Source of the DNA: Exiguobacterium sp. s122
Lineage (GTDB): Bacteria; Bacillota; Bacilli; Exiguobacteriales; Exiguobacteriaceae
Assembly: GCF_018618475.1 (NCBI RefSeq)
Contig: NZ_JACSMD010000001.1
Span: 124,001-188,000 of the forward strand
Direction: 5' to 3'
Length of the DNA: 64,000 nt
Position numbers and translations under genes: made by a program. The notes beneath the pieces were generated by a model. That model worked only from the letters and a program-made list of their open reading frames with translations. It ran no database searches and was not told the origin of the DNA. Below are positions 8,373-17,105 of this stretch, one piece after another. Each line of letters begins with the position of its first letter. Position 1 is the stretch's first letter.

Positions 8373-9203
8373 ATGGATTGGCAGTTAATTCTGCAGTATG
8401 CTTGGATCGTCGTCGTCCTCGTCGGTCTTGAAGGGCTATTATCTGCAGACAATGCGCTCGTCTTGGCCGTCATGGTCAAACACTTGCCGCGTACGGAACA
8501 AAAGAAAGCATTGTTCTACGGCTTACTTGGAGCGTTCGTATTCCGCTTCCTCGCGCTGTTCCTGATTTCATTTTTAATCAACGTTTGGCAAGTGCAGGCG
8601 CTCGGTGCCCTTTATTTGATTGGGATGAGCGCGAGACACTTGTATATGACGTATAAGGTGCGTCATACGGCGCCGCATCAAGACTTGGCCGCAGAAGCGA
8701 AAGCGGAGACGGCCGTGACAGAAAAGCCCGTCTCACGTAAAGAGTTTTGGTGGACGGTCGCAAAAGTCGAATTCGCGGACATCGCCTTCGCGGTCGATTC
8801 GATTTTGGCGGCGGTCGCGCTCGCGGTCAGTCTTCCGGCGCTCGGTCTCGGTGAGATCGGTGGGATCGACTCTGGACAATTCTTTGTCGTGTTGCTCGGT
8901 GGACTCATCGGCGTCGTCTTAATGCGTTTCGCAGCTCGGATTTTTGTGAAACTCTTGCACCAACGGCCGACGCTTGAGACAGCGGCTTTTATCATCGTCG
9001 GTTGGGTCGGGGTGAAGCTGACGGTTCTCGTTTTGGAACACGAAGGCTTCAAACGATTAATCGAAGGAACGCCCATCGAGTTCATCGGACTCCCGCACGG
9101 GTTCGTCCATTCGACCGGTTGGACGCTATTCTTCTGGTCGGTCATGGTCGCCATTGCCCTTTGGGGTTGGTTCTCTTCGAAACCGTCGGCGGTCAAGCAT
9201 TGA
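8373..9203 (+). CDS. TerC/YkoY family integral membrane protein
   Basis: A 276-residue TerC-family membrane protein with seven or eight hydrophobic segments. The family's acidic membrane motifs are present: GLLSADNALVLA near residue 25 and VEFADIAFAVDSILAA near residue 137. B. subtilis homologues are manganese exporters that supply metal to secreted enzymes. The start has AAAAGGAG upstream. I looked for the yybP-ykoY manganese riboswitch that often precedes such genes and do not see one. Confidence 0.88.
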   Translation: MDWQLILQYAWIVVVLVGLEGLLSADNALVLAVMVKHLPRTEQKKALFYGLLGAFVFRFLALFLISFLINVWQVQALGALYLIGMSARHLYMTYKVRHTAPHQDLAAEAKAETAVTEKPVSRKEFWWTVAKVEFADIAFAVDSILAAVALAVSLPALGLGEIGGIDSGQFFVVLLGGLIGVVLMRFAARIFVKLLHQRPTLETAAFIIVGWVGVKLTVLVLEHEGFKRLIEGTPIEFIGLPHGFVHSTGWTLFFWSVMVAIALWGWFSSKPSAVKH

Positions 9204-9206
9204 GTC

Positions 9207-9238
9207 AACATGTGTCTCTTCGGAGGCACATGTTTTTT
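9207..9238 (+). terminator. terC terminator
   Basis: AACATGTGTCTC pairs with GAGGCACATGTT, then a six-T run. The next promoter's -35 begins one base later. Confidence 0.88.
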
Positions 9239-9263
9239 GTTTGATCGTTTCATGATCGGGTAT
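9239..9263 (+). promoter_or_regulatory. Sigma-B-type promoter of padR-DUF4188
   Basis: GTTTGA (9239-9244), a 13-base spacer and GGGTAT (9258-9263) match the sigma-B consensus GTTTAA-N12-14-GGGTAT with one mismatch. It lies between the terC terminator and a palindromic operator. Confidence 0.7.
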
Positions 9264-9292
9264 ATATCAAATAGATAGTATCTTTTTGATAT
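9264..9292 (+). promoter_or_regulatory. 29-bp palindromic operator
   Basis: Left half ATATCAAATAGATA, central G, right half TATCTTTTTGATAT: symmetric except for one base pair. It starts directly after the -10, covering the expected start of transcription and ending 12 bases before the padR ATG. PadR repressors commonly bind such sites next to their own gene, so autorepression is the likely role. Confidence 0.75.
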
Positions 9293-9304
9293 AGGAGATG
9301 ACGG

Positions 9305-9874
9305 ATGCCACGCGAAAACTCGACACGATATGCTCTGTTAGGATTATTGACGACATCTTGCCGAACCGGTTATGAGATGAAGCAGATGATTGATCACAGC
9401 TTAAACCACTTTTGGAAAATTAGCTTCGGGCAAGTTTATCCGACGTTAAAAGCGTTAGAACAAGACGGGCTGATTGTACTGTCAAATGAAGAAGACGATC
9501 GAAAAGCGTATGAACTGACCGAGTCAGGCGAGACAGAGTTACGTCGTTGGCTCGAGGAGAAGCCGGCAGAACTACCGGTTCAACGAAATGAACTGTTGCT
9601 TAAACTGTTCTTTGCGAGACACGAACCTTTAGAAGAAACGATTGAAAAGATTACCCATCATGAAGCGTTATTACGTGGACGATTGGAGACGTATGAAGCG
9701 ATTGAGACGATGATTCGCTCGAGCGAAACCCAGTCACCGGACGCGATGTATTGGCTGATGACGCTTGACTATGGAAAGACTCAGACCCGTGCCCTCATCG
9801 AATGGTGTGAACGGACAGTGCGGATGATTGAAGGGGGAACAGACGATGAAACGGAAGATGGCCGTACCGAATGA
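9305..9874 (+). CDS. PadR family transcriptional regulator
   Basis: A 189-residue two-domain PadR protein. A winged helix (residues 1-85, TRYALLGLLTT and QVYPTLKALEQDGLI with the wing EDDRKAYELTE) is followed by a C-terminal helical Vir_act_alpha_C-like domain used for dimerisation. It has a sigma-B-type promoter and its own palindrome upstream. The downstream DUF4188 gene starts inside its 3' end, so the pair is one operon. Confidence 0.92.
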   Translation: MPRENSTRYALLGLLTTSCRTGYEMKQMIDHSLNHFWKISFGQVYPTLKALEQDGLIVLSNEEDDRKAYELTESGETELRRWLEEKPAELPVQRNELLLKLFFARHEPLEETIEKITHHEALLRGRLETYEAIETMIRSSETQSPDAMYWLMTLDYGKTQTRALIEWCERTVRMIEGGTDDETEDGRTE

Positions 9875-10304
9875 AGACGTCGTCGTATTTGTCATCGGAA
9901 TCCGAGTGAACCGGTTGCGCTCGATTCGAAAGTGGTGGCCCACGTTCAACGCCATGCCAGGCATGTTGAAAGAGCTGTATGCCCATTCGGATTTAGGGTT
10001 CCTGTCACATTAGACGAGCATCGGATGGCGTTCGGTTACGCTCATTCAATATTGGCGTTCGAGCGAACAGTTACTTCAATACGCTCACAACAATCAGCAT
10101 ATGAAAGCATGGAAAGCGTTCAATCAAAAAGCACGGTCAAGTGAAGTCGTCGGAATTTTTCACGAGACATACGAAGTGAAAAACTACGAATCGATGTACG
10201 TGAATCTTCCGACGCGTGGATTAGGAAAAGCAATTGGTGAGGTCGATGTCTCGAAGATGCGCGAGTCGGCAAGGGAACGATTGGCTGAGCGTGAAGCCAA
10301 ATAA
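9846..10304 (+). pseudogene. DUF4188 domain protein interrupted by an in-frame amber codon
   Basis: One continuous frame reads MKRKMAVPNEDVVVFVIG, then GMLKELYAHSDLGFLSH, a TAG at 10011-10013, and continues SIGWRSVTLIQYWRSSEQLL, HETYEVKNYESMYVNLP and GLGKAIGEV to 10304. Both parts are parts of the DUF4188 (small monooxygenase-like) family, and the total of ~152 codons is the family size. Relatives commonly have a glutamate at the stop position, so a single GAG-to-TAG change explains it. The start at 9846 overlaps padR by 29 bases with GAAGGGGGA upstream. It may be a true nonsense allele, a sequencing error, or a suppressed amber. Confidence 0.8.
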
Positions 10305-10338
10305 AGAAGCGGACGAGTGATTCGTCCGCTTCTTTATT
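10300..10338. terminator. Bidirectional terminator
   Basis: AATAAAGAAGCGGACGA pairs with TTCGTCCGCTTCTTTATT, shared by the DUF4188 gene and convergent mtnD. Confidence 0.9.
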
Positions 10339-10870
10339 ATGCGTTTACGTTTTCTTTCTCGTAAATCGGCACCCAGCCTTCCGTCGTCACGAAGATTCGG
10401 ACGGCGACGACTTTGCGGTCGTCTTGGAGCGTGAAATAGTGGCGTGTGTTCACCGGCACCGAGATGAGGTCGCCTGGGTTCAGTTCGATGTTGAAGTAGC
10501 CACGCTCGGCGTCATCGATTGCGAAAATCCCGTGACCGCTCACGATGAAGCGGACTTCGTCATCCGTGTGATGGTGTTCTTTTTGGAAGTTGACGAGCAG
10601 TTCGTCCAAGTTCGGTGTCGCCTCTGACAACGAGATGACGTCGGCCGTCTCATAGCCACGGCGTTCCGATACGTCTTTAATCTCGTCATGGAACGTCGCG
10701 AGAATCGCCTGTTTGTCCTCATCCGTCAACTGGTAGTTCTCTTGCAGGTTTACTGGGAGCTTGTTGATGTCCCACTGTTCATATAGAATGCCGCGTGACT
10801 CCAAAAACGCGCTCACTTCAGTTTGGTCGACGTAACGTTCTTCAGATTGTTGGAAATAGATTGTGGCCAT
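10337..10870 (-). CDS. mtnD: Acireductone dioxygenase
   Basis: A 177-residue cupin that oxidises acireductone to 2-keto-4-methylthiobutyrate and formate in methionine salvage. The metal-binding signature HHHTDDEVRF and the later NTRHYF histidine are present. It is the last gene of the leftward mtnWXBD operon, 13 bases after mtnB, with AAGGAGGAACC before the ATG. Confidence 0.96.
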   Translation of the reverse strand: MATIYFQQSEERYVDQTEVSAFLESRGILYEQWDINKLPVNLQENYQLTDEDKQAILATFHDEIKDVSERRGYETADVISLSEATPNLDELLVNFQKEHHHTDDEVRFIVSGHGIFAIDDAERGYFNIELNPGDLISVPVNTRHYFTLQDDRKVVAVRIFVTTEGWVPIYEKENVNA

Positions 10871-10883
10871 GGATGGTTCCTCC

Positions 10884-11501
10884 TTATGAATGGACGCCTA
10901 AGGCGTGTAATTTTAACGTGTAGCTGAACAAAAACTCATAGGCTTCTAAATAGCGTTTCGCTGCCGCGGGTGTCTCGCCCCAGACGGTGATGCCATGGTT
11001 GCGGATCAAGACGGCACCCGCATTGGAACGGACATGAGGGGCGAACGCCGCGGCGAGCGTCGGGATGTCGGCATGGTTCTCGATGATTGGGACACGGACG
11101 ACAGCATCTTCTTCCCAATAACCGAGCGCCTTGATGATTTCTTGACCGGTGAAGGCGACTTCGCCACGGGCGGCATAAAGCTCGGAGATGACGTTGTTGT
11201 CAATCGTATGGACATGAAGCGAGCATGTCGCCTGCGTCCGGTTAAATACTTCGACATGCAGGAGCGTCTCAGCGGAGGGCTTACCGTTCTGTGCTCCGAT
11301 CAAGTGCCCGGACGCATCGACGAGGACGAAATCTTCTGGCGTGCGTTTTCGCTTGTCACGTCCGCTCGCAGTGACTAAAAAGGTGAGCGGCTCCTCTTCG
11401 ACGCGAATCGCCAAGTTTCCGCTCGTTCCGGGGAACCAGTCGCGGGCGGCGAGCTCGTCTTTAATGTCGGCCAGTTCAAGCCAACGGTCGGTCACGCTCA
11501 T
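10884..11501 (-). CDS. mtnB: Methylthioribulose-1-phosphate dehydratase
   Basis: A 205-residue class II aldolase/adducin-fold enzyme that dehydrates methylthioribulose-1-phosphate. The zinc-binding HVHTIDNN and NHGITVWG motifs are visible, as is the substrate-binding GTSGNLAIR. The start overlaps the mtnX stop by four bases (ATGA), preceded by AGGAGGTG. Confidence 0.96.
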   Translation of the reverse strand: MSVTDRWLELADIKDELAARDWFPGTSGNLAIRVEEEPLTFLVTASGRDKRKRTPEDFVLVDASGHLIGAQNGKPSAETLLHVEVFNRTQATCSLHVHTIDNNVISELYAARGEVAFTGQEIIKALGYWEEDAVVRVPIIENHADIPTLAAAFAPHVRSNAGAVLIRNHGITVWGETPAAAKRYLEAYEFLFSYTLKLHALGVHS

Positions 11502-12148
11502 ACGGACACCTCCTGCAAATGATGGGTAATGTCATGGAACGTCTCGAACGGGGCGAACGGGATGGCTTCAGCCTCACAGAGCGTAATGAGTTGTCCACGG
11601 GCATAGACGAAGTCCGCACGCTTCGCAATCTCGAAATCGGTCACCGAATCCCCGATGACGATCAACCGGTCATTGGAATCGACGATGCGGCGAGCGATCG
11701 TCGGTTTACAGCAACCGCACTCGTTCGTGCACTGCGTGTCACACGCGTGTGGCCACGTGACGGTCACGGTCTCGCCTGAGAAGTCGGCGACGTTGCAGTA
11801 AATATGTTCGGAACCGACGAGGCCGTCTAAAATCGGGTGGACGAAGAAGTCCATCCCGCCGCTGACGACATCAAAGTGCCATCCGTTTTGATCCACTTCG
11901 GTCAAAAAAGCAGAAAACCCAGGGCGTAACGCGATGCGTTCCACCAAATAGTCTCGATATGCGGTACGCCCGCTACTCGGCAACAAATCGAATAGTTGAC
12001 CGACGCCGGAGCGAATCGAGATGTCTTGGGTGAGGATGGCGTCTTTCAGCTCGACCCATTCGGGAGGGGCGAACGCCTTCATCAAGGCGATGATGTTGTC
12101 CTCGGCCGTGATGGTTCCGTCAAAGTCGCAGAGAATATGGACCGTCAT
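11498..12148 (-). CDS. mtnX: 2-hydroxy-3-keto-5-methylthiopentenyl-1-phosphate phosphatase
   Basis: A 216-residue HAD-family phosphatase. The nucleophile motif CDFDGTIT is at the N-terminus, and [13 protein letters not shown] carries the Mg-binding aspartates. A Cys-rich insert ([12 protein letters not shown]) is a recognised part of MtnX proteins. It follows MtnW, as expected for the two-enzyme route that replaces the fused enolase-phosphatase MtnC. The start at 12148 forms ATGA with the mtnW stop. Confidence 0.95.
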   Translation of the reverse strand: MTVHILCDFDGTITAEDNIIALMKAFAPPEWVELKDAILTQDISIRSGVGQLFDLLPSSGRTAYRDYLVERIALRPGFSAFLTEVDQNGWHFDVVSGGMDFFVHPILDGLVGSEHIYCNVADFSGETVTVTWPHACDTQCTNECGCCKPTIARRIVDSNDRLIVIGDSVTDFEIAKRADFVYARGQLITLCEAEAIPFAPFETFHDITHHLQEVSV

Positions 12149-13302
12149 CGGGTCGTCCACGCTTTCAAGGCGGTCTCAAGCTCGACTGCCTCGCCTTCAC
12201 TTGTCCCGAGCGCGTGGGCGATGGCTTGTCGGAACGCACGCGCTCCGGCAGCTGCGCCTTCTGGATGCCCATGGATGCCGCCGCCTGCATTGATGACGAC
12301 ATCGGTTCCGAAATCACGGATGATGTCGGGAACGAGTCCTGGATGAATTCCGGCCGACGGGACCGGTAGGATCGGTTTTCTTGCGCTCGGTTTCGCACTG
12401 ATGTCGCGGATGAGGAGTGCCTCATCACGCGGCGTCGCAAGCGACCCGTACGGTGAAGGGAAGAGCGTCAAGTCGGCACCCGCGAGACGAATGAACGTAC
12501 CGAGTAGAAGCGAGTGATTGATTGAACCGGTCAAGGCACCGGCGAACGCCGGGTGCGCTAAAATCGGCACGTTGACGTCCGGATCTTTCGAAAGTTCACG
12601 TAGCGCATCAAGTCCATATGTATAGACGTTGAAGAGAAGGGCCGTTGCCCCGGCGTCAATCAAGCGTAGCGCTTGGTCACGTAACGTGAATACCGGTCCG
12701 CTTAGCGTAATGGCATACAAGGCGCGCCTCCCCGTCGTCTTGTAATGGTCGTCCAACACGATGCGACCAATCCGTGCCCGTTCGAGTGAAGGCGTGAGCG
12801 GATTGTCATATAAAATCTCATCGTCTTTGACGATATCGATGCCGCCTGCGAGTTGGTCACGGAGCTGCGCTTCCAAAAAGGTCAAGTCTCGTCCGATGAC
12901 GCCTTTGAAGATGCTCATGACGAGTGGTCGGTCGTAGACGCCGAGTAACTCACGAACGCCTTCCACGCCGAACTTGGCACCCGGAAACGCGTCGCGGATG
13001 GTTTCGGGTAAGTCGAGGTCGACGAGACGGACCGAGTCGTCGAGTGATAGCTTTCCGAACGTCGTCGTCAGGATTGAGGAAAAGTCCGTGCTGACGTTAT
13101 GGAGCGGATAACGTATCGTGAAGCGACTCGTCGTTTCCGTGTGTGACGTCGAGACAACCTCGGCGCGATACGCTTGTAACTGTTCTTGTTCTAAGTGTGG
13201 CAAGTCCGTCCACGTGCCGACGGTCAGCTCGAGTGCGATCTTCTCGGCGACGTGCGCGACGTGTTCGGTACGTTTGATTTCATAGGTGGCTGTGATGCCC
13301 AT
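12145..13302 (-). CDS. mtnW: 2,3-diketo-5-methylthiopentyl-1-phosphate enolase (RuBisCO-like)
   Basis: A 385-residue RuBisCO-like protein (form IV). The GGIDIVKDDE motif contains the lysine carbamylated in this fold plus the metal-binding Asp and Glu. It enolises the diketone in methionine salvage and does not fix CO2. The start MGITATYEIKR at 13302 has AAGGAGGAAG upstream; the 16 extra codons of the longest reading extend toward the riboswitch terminator. First gene of the leftward mtn operon. Confidence 0.96.
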   Translation of the reverse strand: MGITATYEIKRTEHVAHVAEKIALELTVGTWTDLPHLEQEQLQAYRAEVVSTSHTETTSRFTIRYPLHNVSTDFSSILTTTFGKLSLDDSVRLVDLDLPETIRDAFPGAKFGVEGVRELLGVYDRPLVMSIFKGVIGRDLTFLEAQLRDQLAGGIDIVKDDEILYDNPLTPSLERARIGRIVLDDHYKTTGRRALYAITLSGPVFTLRDQALRLIDAGATALLFNVYTYGLDALRELSKDPDVNVPILAHPAFAGALTGSINHSLLLGTFIRLAGADLTLFPSPYGSLATPRDEALLIRDISAKPSARKPILPVPSAGIHPGLVPDIIRDFGTDVVINAGGGIHGHPEGAAAGARAFRQAIAHALGTSEGEAVELETALKAWTTR

Positions 13303-13324
13303 CGTCTTCCTCCTTCCGGTCAAA

Positions 13325-13359
13325 CAAAAAATGACCCCATGCCGAGGCAAGAGGTCATC
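13325..13359 (-). terminator. mtnW: Expression-platform terminator of the mtnW riboswitch
   Basis: Read leftward, GATGACCTC and GGGGTCAT form a stem with a T6 tail, just after the SAM-I aptamer and before mtnW. It should form when SAM is bound and shut the operon off. Confidence 0.85.
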
Positions 13360-13370
13360 GTAAAAAATGA

Positions 13371-13474
13371 ACTCTTATCTCTCAGCGTCTGCTGCAAGAA
13401 TTAGCACCGTGCCCATGCGGGTCGGTTGCTGCGACATCATCGGGCTTGTCCCTCCGTCTGCTCTTGATAAGAAT
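13371..13474 (-). promoter_or_regulatory. SAM-I (S-box) riboswitch of mtnWXBD
   Basis: Read leftward the RNA starts TTCTTATCAAGAGCAGACGG with AGGGACAAGCCCGATGA. It continues through GCAGCAACC and ACGGTGCTAATTC, and ends GAGAGATAAGA, which closes the P1 helix. These are the invariant S-box blocks. The aptamer turns the salvage operon down when S-adenosylmethionine is abundant. Confidence 0.95.
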
Positions 13475-13614
13475 ATGATTTGAAGTTGTGAAATTTAATT
13501 GAATTTTTGCATAGATTCGTCACAGCGTCAATTCCTTTTTTTGAAAAATTTTATTTTTGAAATTTCTTTCCATATATGCAAACGAAAAGTCGCTTGTAGG
13601 GCAAAAAAACAACG

Positions 13615-13644
13615 TTGACAACCATAGTGTCGACTCCGTAATAT
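13615..13644 (+). promoter_or_regulatory. Promoter of mtnKA-transporter operon
   Basis: TTGACA (13615-13620), an 18-base spacer and TAATAT (13639-13644) lie just upstream of the rightward S-box. Confidence 0.65.
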
Positions 13645-13675
13645 TCAGCTCATAGTCACGAAAATCGAATAACAC

Positions 13676-13780
13676 ACTCTTATCGCGAGTTGGCAGAGGG
13701 AATTGGCCCGATGACGCCGCAGCAACCGACCAGTACGGCACGGTGCTACATCCACCAGACGAATGTCTGAAAGATGAGAG
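13676..13780 (+). promoter_or_regulatory. SAM-I (S-box) riboswitch of mtnK operon
   Basis: CTCTTATCGCGAG starts P1. GGCAGAGGGA, GGCCCGATGA, GCAGCAACC and ACGGTGCTAC are the conserved blocks, and GATGAGAG closes P1. It is divergent from the mtnW S-box with about 200 bases between them. Confidence 0.95.
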
Positions 13781-13799
13781 GAACAACCAATTTGGCTGT

Positions 13800-13831
13800 G
13801 CCTCTTTCTCGCGGAGAAAGGGGCTTTTTTT
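13800..13831 (+). terminator. Expression-platform terminator of the mtnK riboswitch
   Basis: GCCTCTTTCTC pairs with GAGAAAGGGGC over a GCG loop, then seven Ts. It lies between aptamer and mtnK. Confidence 0.88.
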
Positions 13832-13859
13832 GTGGAGATTATCGAAAGGGGAAATAGAT

Positions 13860-15014
13860 ATGGCGTATCAACCATTTACTGAACAGACAGTCGTCGACCA
13901 CGTCCGGGCACTTGGACTGATTGAAGAAGGGGGTATCGCACAATGCGAGGAAATCGGGGATGGAAACTTAAACCTCGTTTTCCGCATCCGACAAGGCGAG
14001 ACGAGTCTCATCGTCAAACAAGCGCTTCCATATGCGAAAGTCGTCGGGGAGAGTTGGCCGCTCACGCTCGAACGGGCATGGATCGAGCAGCTCGCTTTGC
14101 GCCAGTTCACAGAAGTCGTACCACGTTTCGTGCCGAGCGTACTCGGGAGCGACCGGACGCTCGCTTACACGATTTTAGAAGATTTATCCGTTTATGATAT
14201 CGTCCGCACCGGTTACCTCGAAGGGAAGACGTATCCTGAACTTGCCCGCCACGTTGGGGAGTTTTTAGGAGAGACGTTGTTCGCCACGTCCGACTACGCG
14301 GCCGGCCCGATTGAGAAAAAACGGAAAGAGCGGGAGTATTACAATCCCGAGCTCTGCGATATCACAGAAAAGCTTATCTTTACCGATCCGTATAAAGACG
14401 CCGAGTCGAACAATATTGAGGCGGCACTGCGTCCTGACGTCGAGCGCCTCTGGCAAGACAAGGCGCTCAAAGTCGAAGTGGCGAAACTGAAGGTCGGGTT
14501 CGTCACGAAGCATGAAGCGCTCCTTCACGGCGACTTACATACTGGAAGCATTTTTGCGACGACGCAGGAGACGAAAATCATCGATCCAGAGTTCGCCTTT
14601 TACGGACCGTTCGGCTTTGACGTCGGACAGATTATCGCGCATTTAACGCTCGCGACGTTCCACGATCCGCTCAAGCGGTTCGAACGATTCACGGACGTCC
14701 TCACGGTATGGGAGACGTTTGAGAAGACGTTCCGCCACAACTTTACGAACGCCGTCGAACCGTTCAACACGGACGGATATGTCGACGACTTGATTGCGAC
14801 AATCTTTACCGACACGATTGGATACGCTGGGTGTGAACTCATTCGCCGAGCCATCGGTCTTGCCGGTGTCGCGGATCTTGAGACGTTACCTGAGGCGACA
14901 CGTCTCGAGCGGAAACGCGATGCGCTCGCGCTCGGTACAGCCCTCATCAAAGAACGCCGCGACGTCAACTCGATCGACGATCTCGTCGCGCTGTTATCGG
15001 GGGTGCGCGTATGA
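13860..15014 (+). CDS. mtnK: S-methyl-5-thioribose kinase
   Basis: A 384-residue choline-kinase-fold enzyme that phosphorylates methylthioribose at C1. The IGDGNLNLVF nucleotide loop, the catalytic HGDLHTGSIF and the metal motif DPEFAFYGP are present. The start ATG at 13860 (MAYQPFTEQ) has AAAGGGGAAAT upstream; longer readings run through the riboswitch. The stop overlaps mtnA by four bases. Confidence 0.96.
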   Translation: MAYQPFTEQTVVDHVRALGLIEEGGIAQCEEIGDGNLNLVFRIRQGETSLIVKQALPYAKVVGESWPLTLERAWIEQLALRQFTEVVPRFVPSVLGSDRTLAYTILEDLSVYDIVRTGYLEGKTYPELARHVGEFLGETLFATSDYAAGPIEKKRKEREYYNPELCDITEKLIFTDPYKDAESNNIEAALRPDVERLWQDKALKVEVAKLKVGFVTKHEALLHGDLHTGSIFATTQETKIIDPEFAFYGPFGFDVGQIIAHLTLATFHDPLKRFERFTDVLTVWETFEKTFRHNFTNAVEPFNTDGYVDDLIATIFTDTIGYAGCELIRRAIGLAGVADLETLPEATRLERKRDALALGTALIKERRDVNSIDDLVALLSGVRV

Positions 15015-16045
15015 CGGTACAAAACATTCGCTTTGACGCCTCGACCCATGAGTTGGTCATCTTGGACCAGACGCTCCTTCCGCATGAGGCGCGTTACGTC
15101 ACAATCGAGACGCTTGAAGAAGCAGAGCACGCGATCGAGACACTTCAAGTCCGCGGCGCCCCAGCCATCGCGTATTTCGGGGCGTTTGTCCTAGCCAAAG
15201 AGGCGTCACGTCTCGTCGATGATCTCGACTTCTCGCGGCGACTTGACATCGTCGGTCGCCGTCTGATCGCGACACGGCCGACGGCGGTCAATCTACAAAA
15301 CGTGATTGAGTCGCTCCTCGAATTGAACGTCGGGGACGACTTCGAACAGATTGCCGGGGAAATAAACCGACGCGCCATTGCCCTTTATGAACGAGACGTC
15401 GACACATATCGCGCGATCGGGGAGCATGCATTGACGGTGTTACCGGCAGGGGGGAACGTCTTAACAATCTGTAACGCCGGTGCCATCGCGACGTCGCGTT
15501 ACGGCACGGCCCTTGCCCCGTTTTATGTCGGGAAAGAGCAAGGCGTCACGTTCAACGTGTTCGCGTGTGAGACCCGTCCTCTTCTCCAAGGAGCACGCCT
15601 CACCGTATGGGAGCTCGACCAAGCGGATATCGACGTCACGCTCATTACGGACAATATGGCCGCTTGGACGATTCAAGCGAAGGGCGTCGACGCGATTATT
15701 GTCGGAGCTGACCGCATCACGCGAACGGGACACGTCGCCAATAAAATTGGGACACTTCAACTCGCCGTGCTCGCCAAACATTACGGCATCCCGTTCTATG
15801 TCGCAGCGCCGCATTCGACGTTCGATTTGTCCGCGGACGATACGATTGAAATCGAGGAACGGACTGCGAACGAAGTGACACATATCGGCGGCCAGCCGAC
15901 GGCACCTGTCGGCATCACCGTCTTCAATCCGGCGTTCGATGTCACGCCGCCTGAACTCATCACAGGACTCATCACCGAGGCAGGTGTGTTCGAAGCGAAC
16001 GAGACGACCATCACACATCATGTAGGGGGAACGATTCATGTCTAA
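15011..16045 (+). CDS. mtnA: S-methyl-5-thioribose-1-phosphate isomerase
   Basis: A 344-residue eIF2B-like isomerase converting methylthioribose-1-phosphate to methylthioribulose-1-phosphate, the substrate of MtnB. Family motifs QVRGAPAIA, TICNAGAIAT and VGADRITRTGHVANKIGT are visible. ATGA overlap with mtnK upstream; it overlaps the transporter lipoprotein start by 8 bases downstream. Confidence 0.96.
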   Translation: MTVQNIRFDASTHELVILDQTLLPHEARYVTIETLEEAEHAIETLQVRGAPAIAYFGAFVLAKEASRLVDDLDFSRRLDIVGRRLIATRPTAVNLQNVIESLLELNVGDDFEQIAGEINRRAIALYERDVDTYRAIGEHALTVLPAGGNVLTICNAGAIATSRYGTALAPFYVGKEQGVTFNVFACETRPLLQGARLTVWELDQADIDVTLITDNMAAWTIQAKGVDAIIVGADRITRTGHVANKIGTLQLAVLAKHYGIPFYVAAPHSTFDLSADDTIEIEERTANEVTHIGGQPTAPVGITVFNPAFDVTPPELITGLITEAGVFEANETTITHHVGGTIHV

Positions 16046-17105
16046 GAAACTATTGATTTTACTCTTCACGTTCGTCTTGGCGCTCGTCGGTTGCACGAAC
16101 GAACAAGCAGCCACGACGAAACCGGCCGAGAAGACACCGGAAACGAAACCGGTGTCCGTCTCGAACGGGACATTGCCGAAAGACATCGACGTCGCCCTCA
16201 TCATGCAAATGTCGATCGGGACGTTCTCGTCGCAGTACATTAACGGCGTGACCGAACAAGTCGAGTCGTTCGGCGGCAACGTGAAAGTGTATAACGCCGA
16301 CAACGATCTTTCGAAGATGGCGAGCTATGTCGACACGGCGACGACGCAAGGTGTCGATGTCATCTTAATTGACCATGGACGCGCCGATGCGTTGAAAGAA
16401 CCCGTCCAACGCGCGCTCGACAAAGGCATCAAAGTCGTCGCGTTCGATAACGATTTAACGAACGAAGGCGTGACGGTCATCGACCAAGACGACTATTCGC
16501 TCGCGTGGCGTTCGCTCAAGGCACTCGCGGAAGATTTGGACGGGGAAGGAAAAATCGTCACGATTTGGGTCGGCGGTTTCACGCCGATGGAGCGTCGCCA
16601 TACGATTTATGATGCCTTCTTGAAGCGTTATCCAGGCATCGAAGAAGTGGCCAAGTTCGGTTCGGCGACGAACAACACCGCGCTCGACACACAGAGCCAG
16701 ATGGAAGCCATCCTGAAGAAGTACCCGGAAGGTGAGATTGACGCCGTCTTTGCGATGTGGGACGAATTCGCGAAAGGGGCGAGCCGTGCCATCAAGCAAG
16801 CCGGACGCGATGAGATTGCCGTCTACGGCATCGATTTGAGCGACGAGGACCTTCAGCTCATGCAAGAGGACGCAAGCCCGTGGAAAGTGACGGCAGCGAC
16901 CGATCCAGCTGAGATCGGACGTGTCCAAGTCCGTTACGCTTATCAAAAACTAGCCGGTGAAGAGACACCGTCCATCCACTCGATTGACCCGTACTTAGTC
17001 GACCGAGACGTCTTGCCAGACGAGAAAGTGACGATGGATGACCTCGGTCAATACGTACCGAACTGGGGCGCCTCGGACGCGGCTTGGTCTGACTGGATGA
17101 AATGA
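16038..17105 (+). CDS. Sugar-type ABC transporter substrate-binding lipoprotein (predicted methylthioribose)
   Basis: A 355-residue periplasmic-binding-protein type 1 (Peripla_BP_4) protein with a lipoprotein signal: MSKKLLILLFTFVLALVGC, cysteine at position 19. A Thr/Lys/Pro-rich linker leads to the bilobed sugar-binding region (DVALIMQMSIGTF, VILIDHGRADAL, VVAFDNDL, VFAMWDEFAKGA). It starts inside the mtnA stop region, in the same SAM-regulated transcript. Family members bind pentoses and related sugars. With mtnK and mtnA in front, methylthioribose is the natural prediction, though ligand specificity is inferred only from context. Confidence 0.85.
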   Translation: MSKKLLILLFTFVLALVGCTNEQAATTKPAEKTPETKPVSVSNGTLPKDIDVALIMQMSIGTFSSQYINGVTEQVESFGGNVKVYNADNDLSKMASYVDTATTQGVDVILIDHGRADALKEPVQRALDKGIKVVAFDNDLTNEGVTVIDQDDYSLAWRSLKALAEDLDGEGKIVTIWVGGFTPMERRHTIYDAFLKRYPGIEEVAKFGSATNNTALDTQSQMEAILKKYPEGEIDAVFAMWDEFAKGASRAIKQAGRDEIAVYGIDLSDEDLQLMQEDASPWKVTAATDPAEIGRVQVRYAYQKLAGEETPSIHSIDPYLVDRDVLPDEKVTMDDLGQYVPNWGASDAAWSDWMK

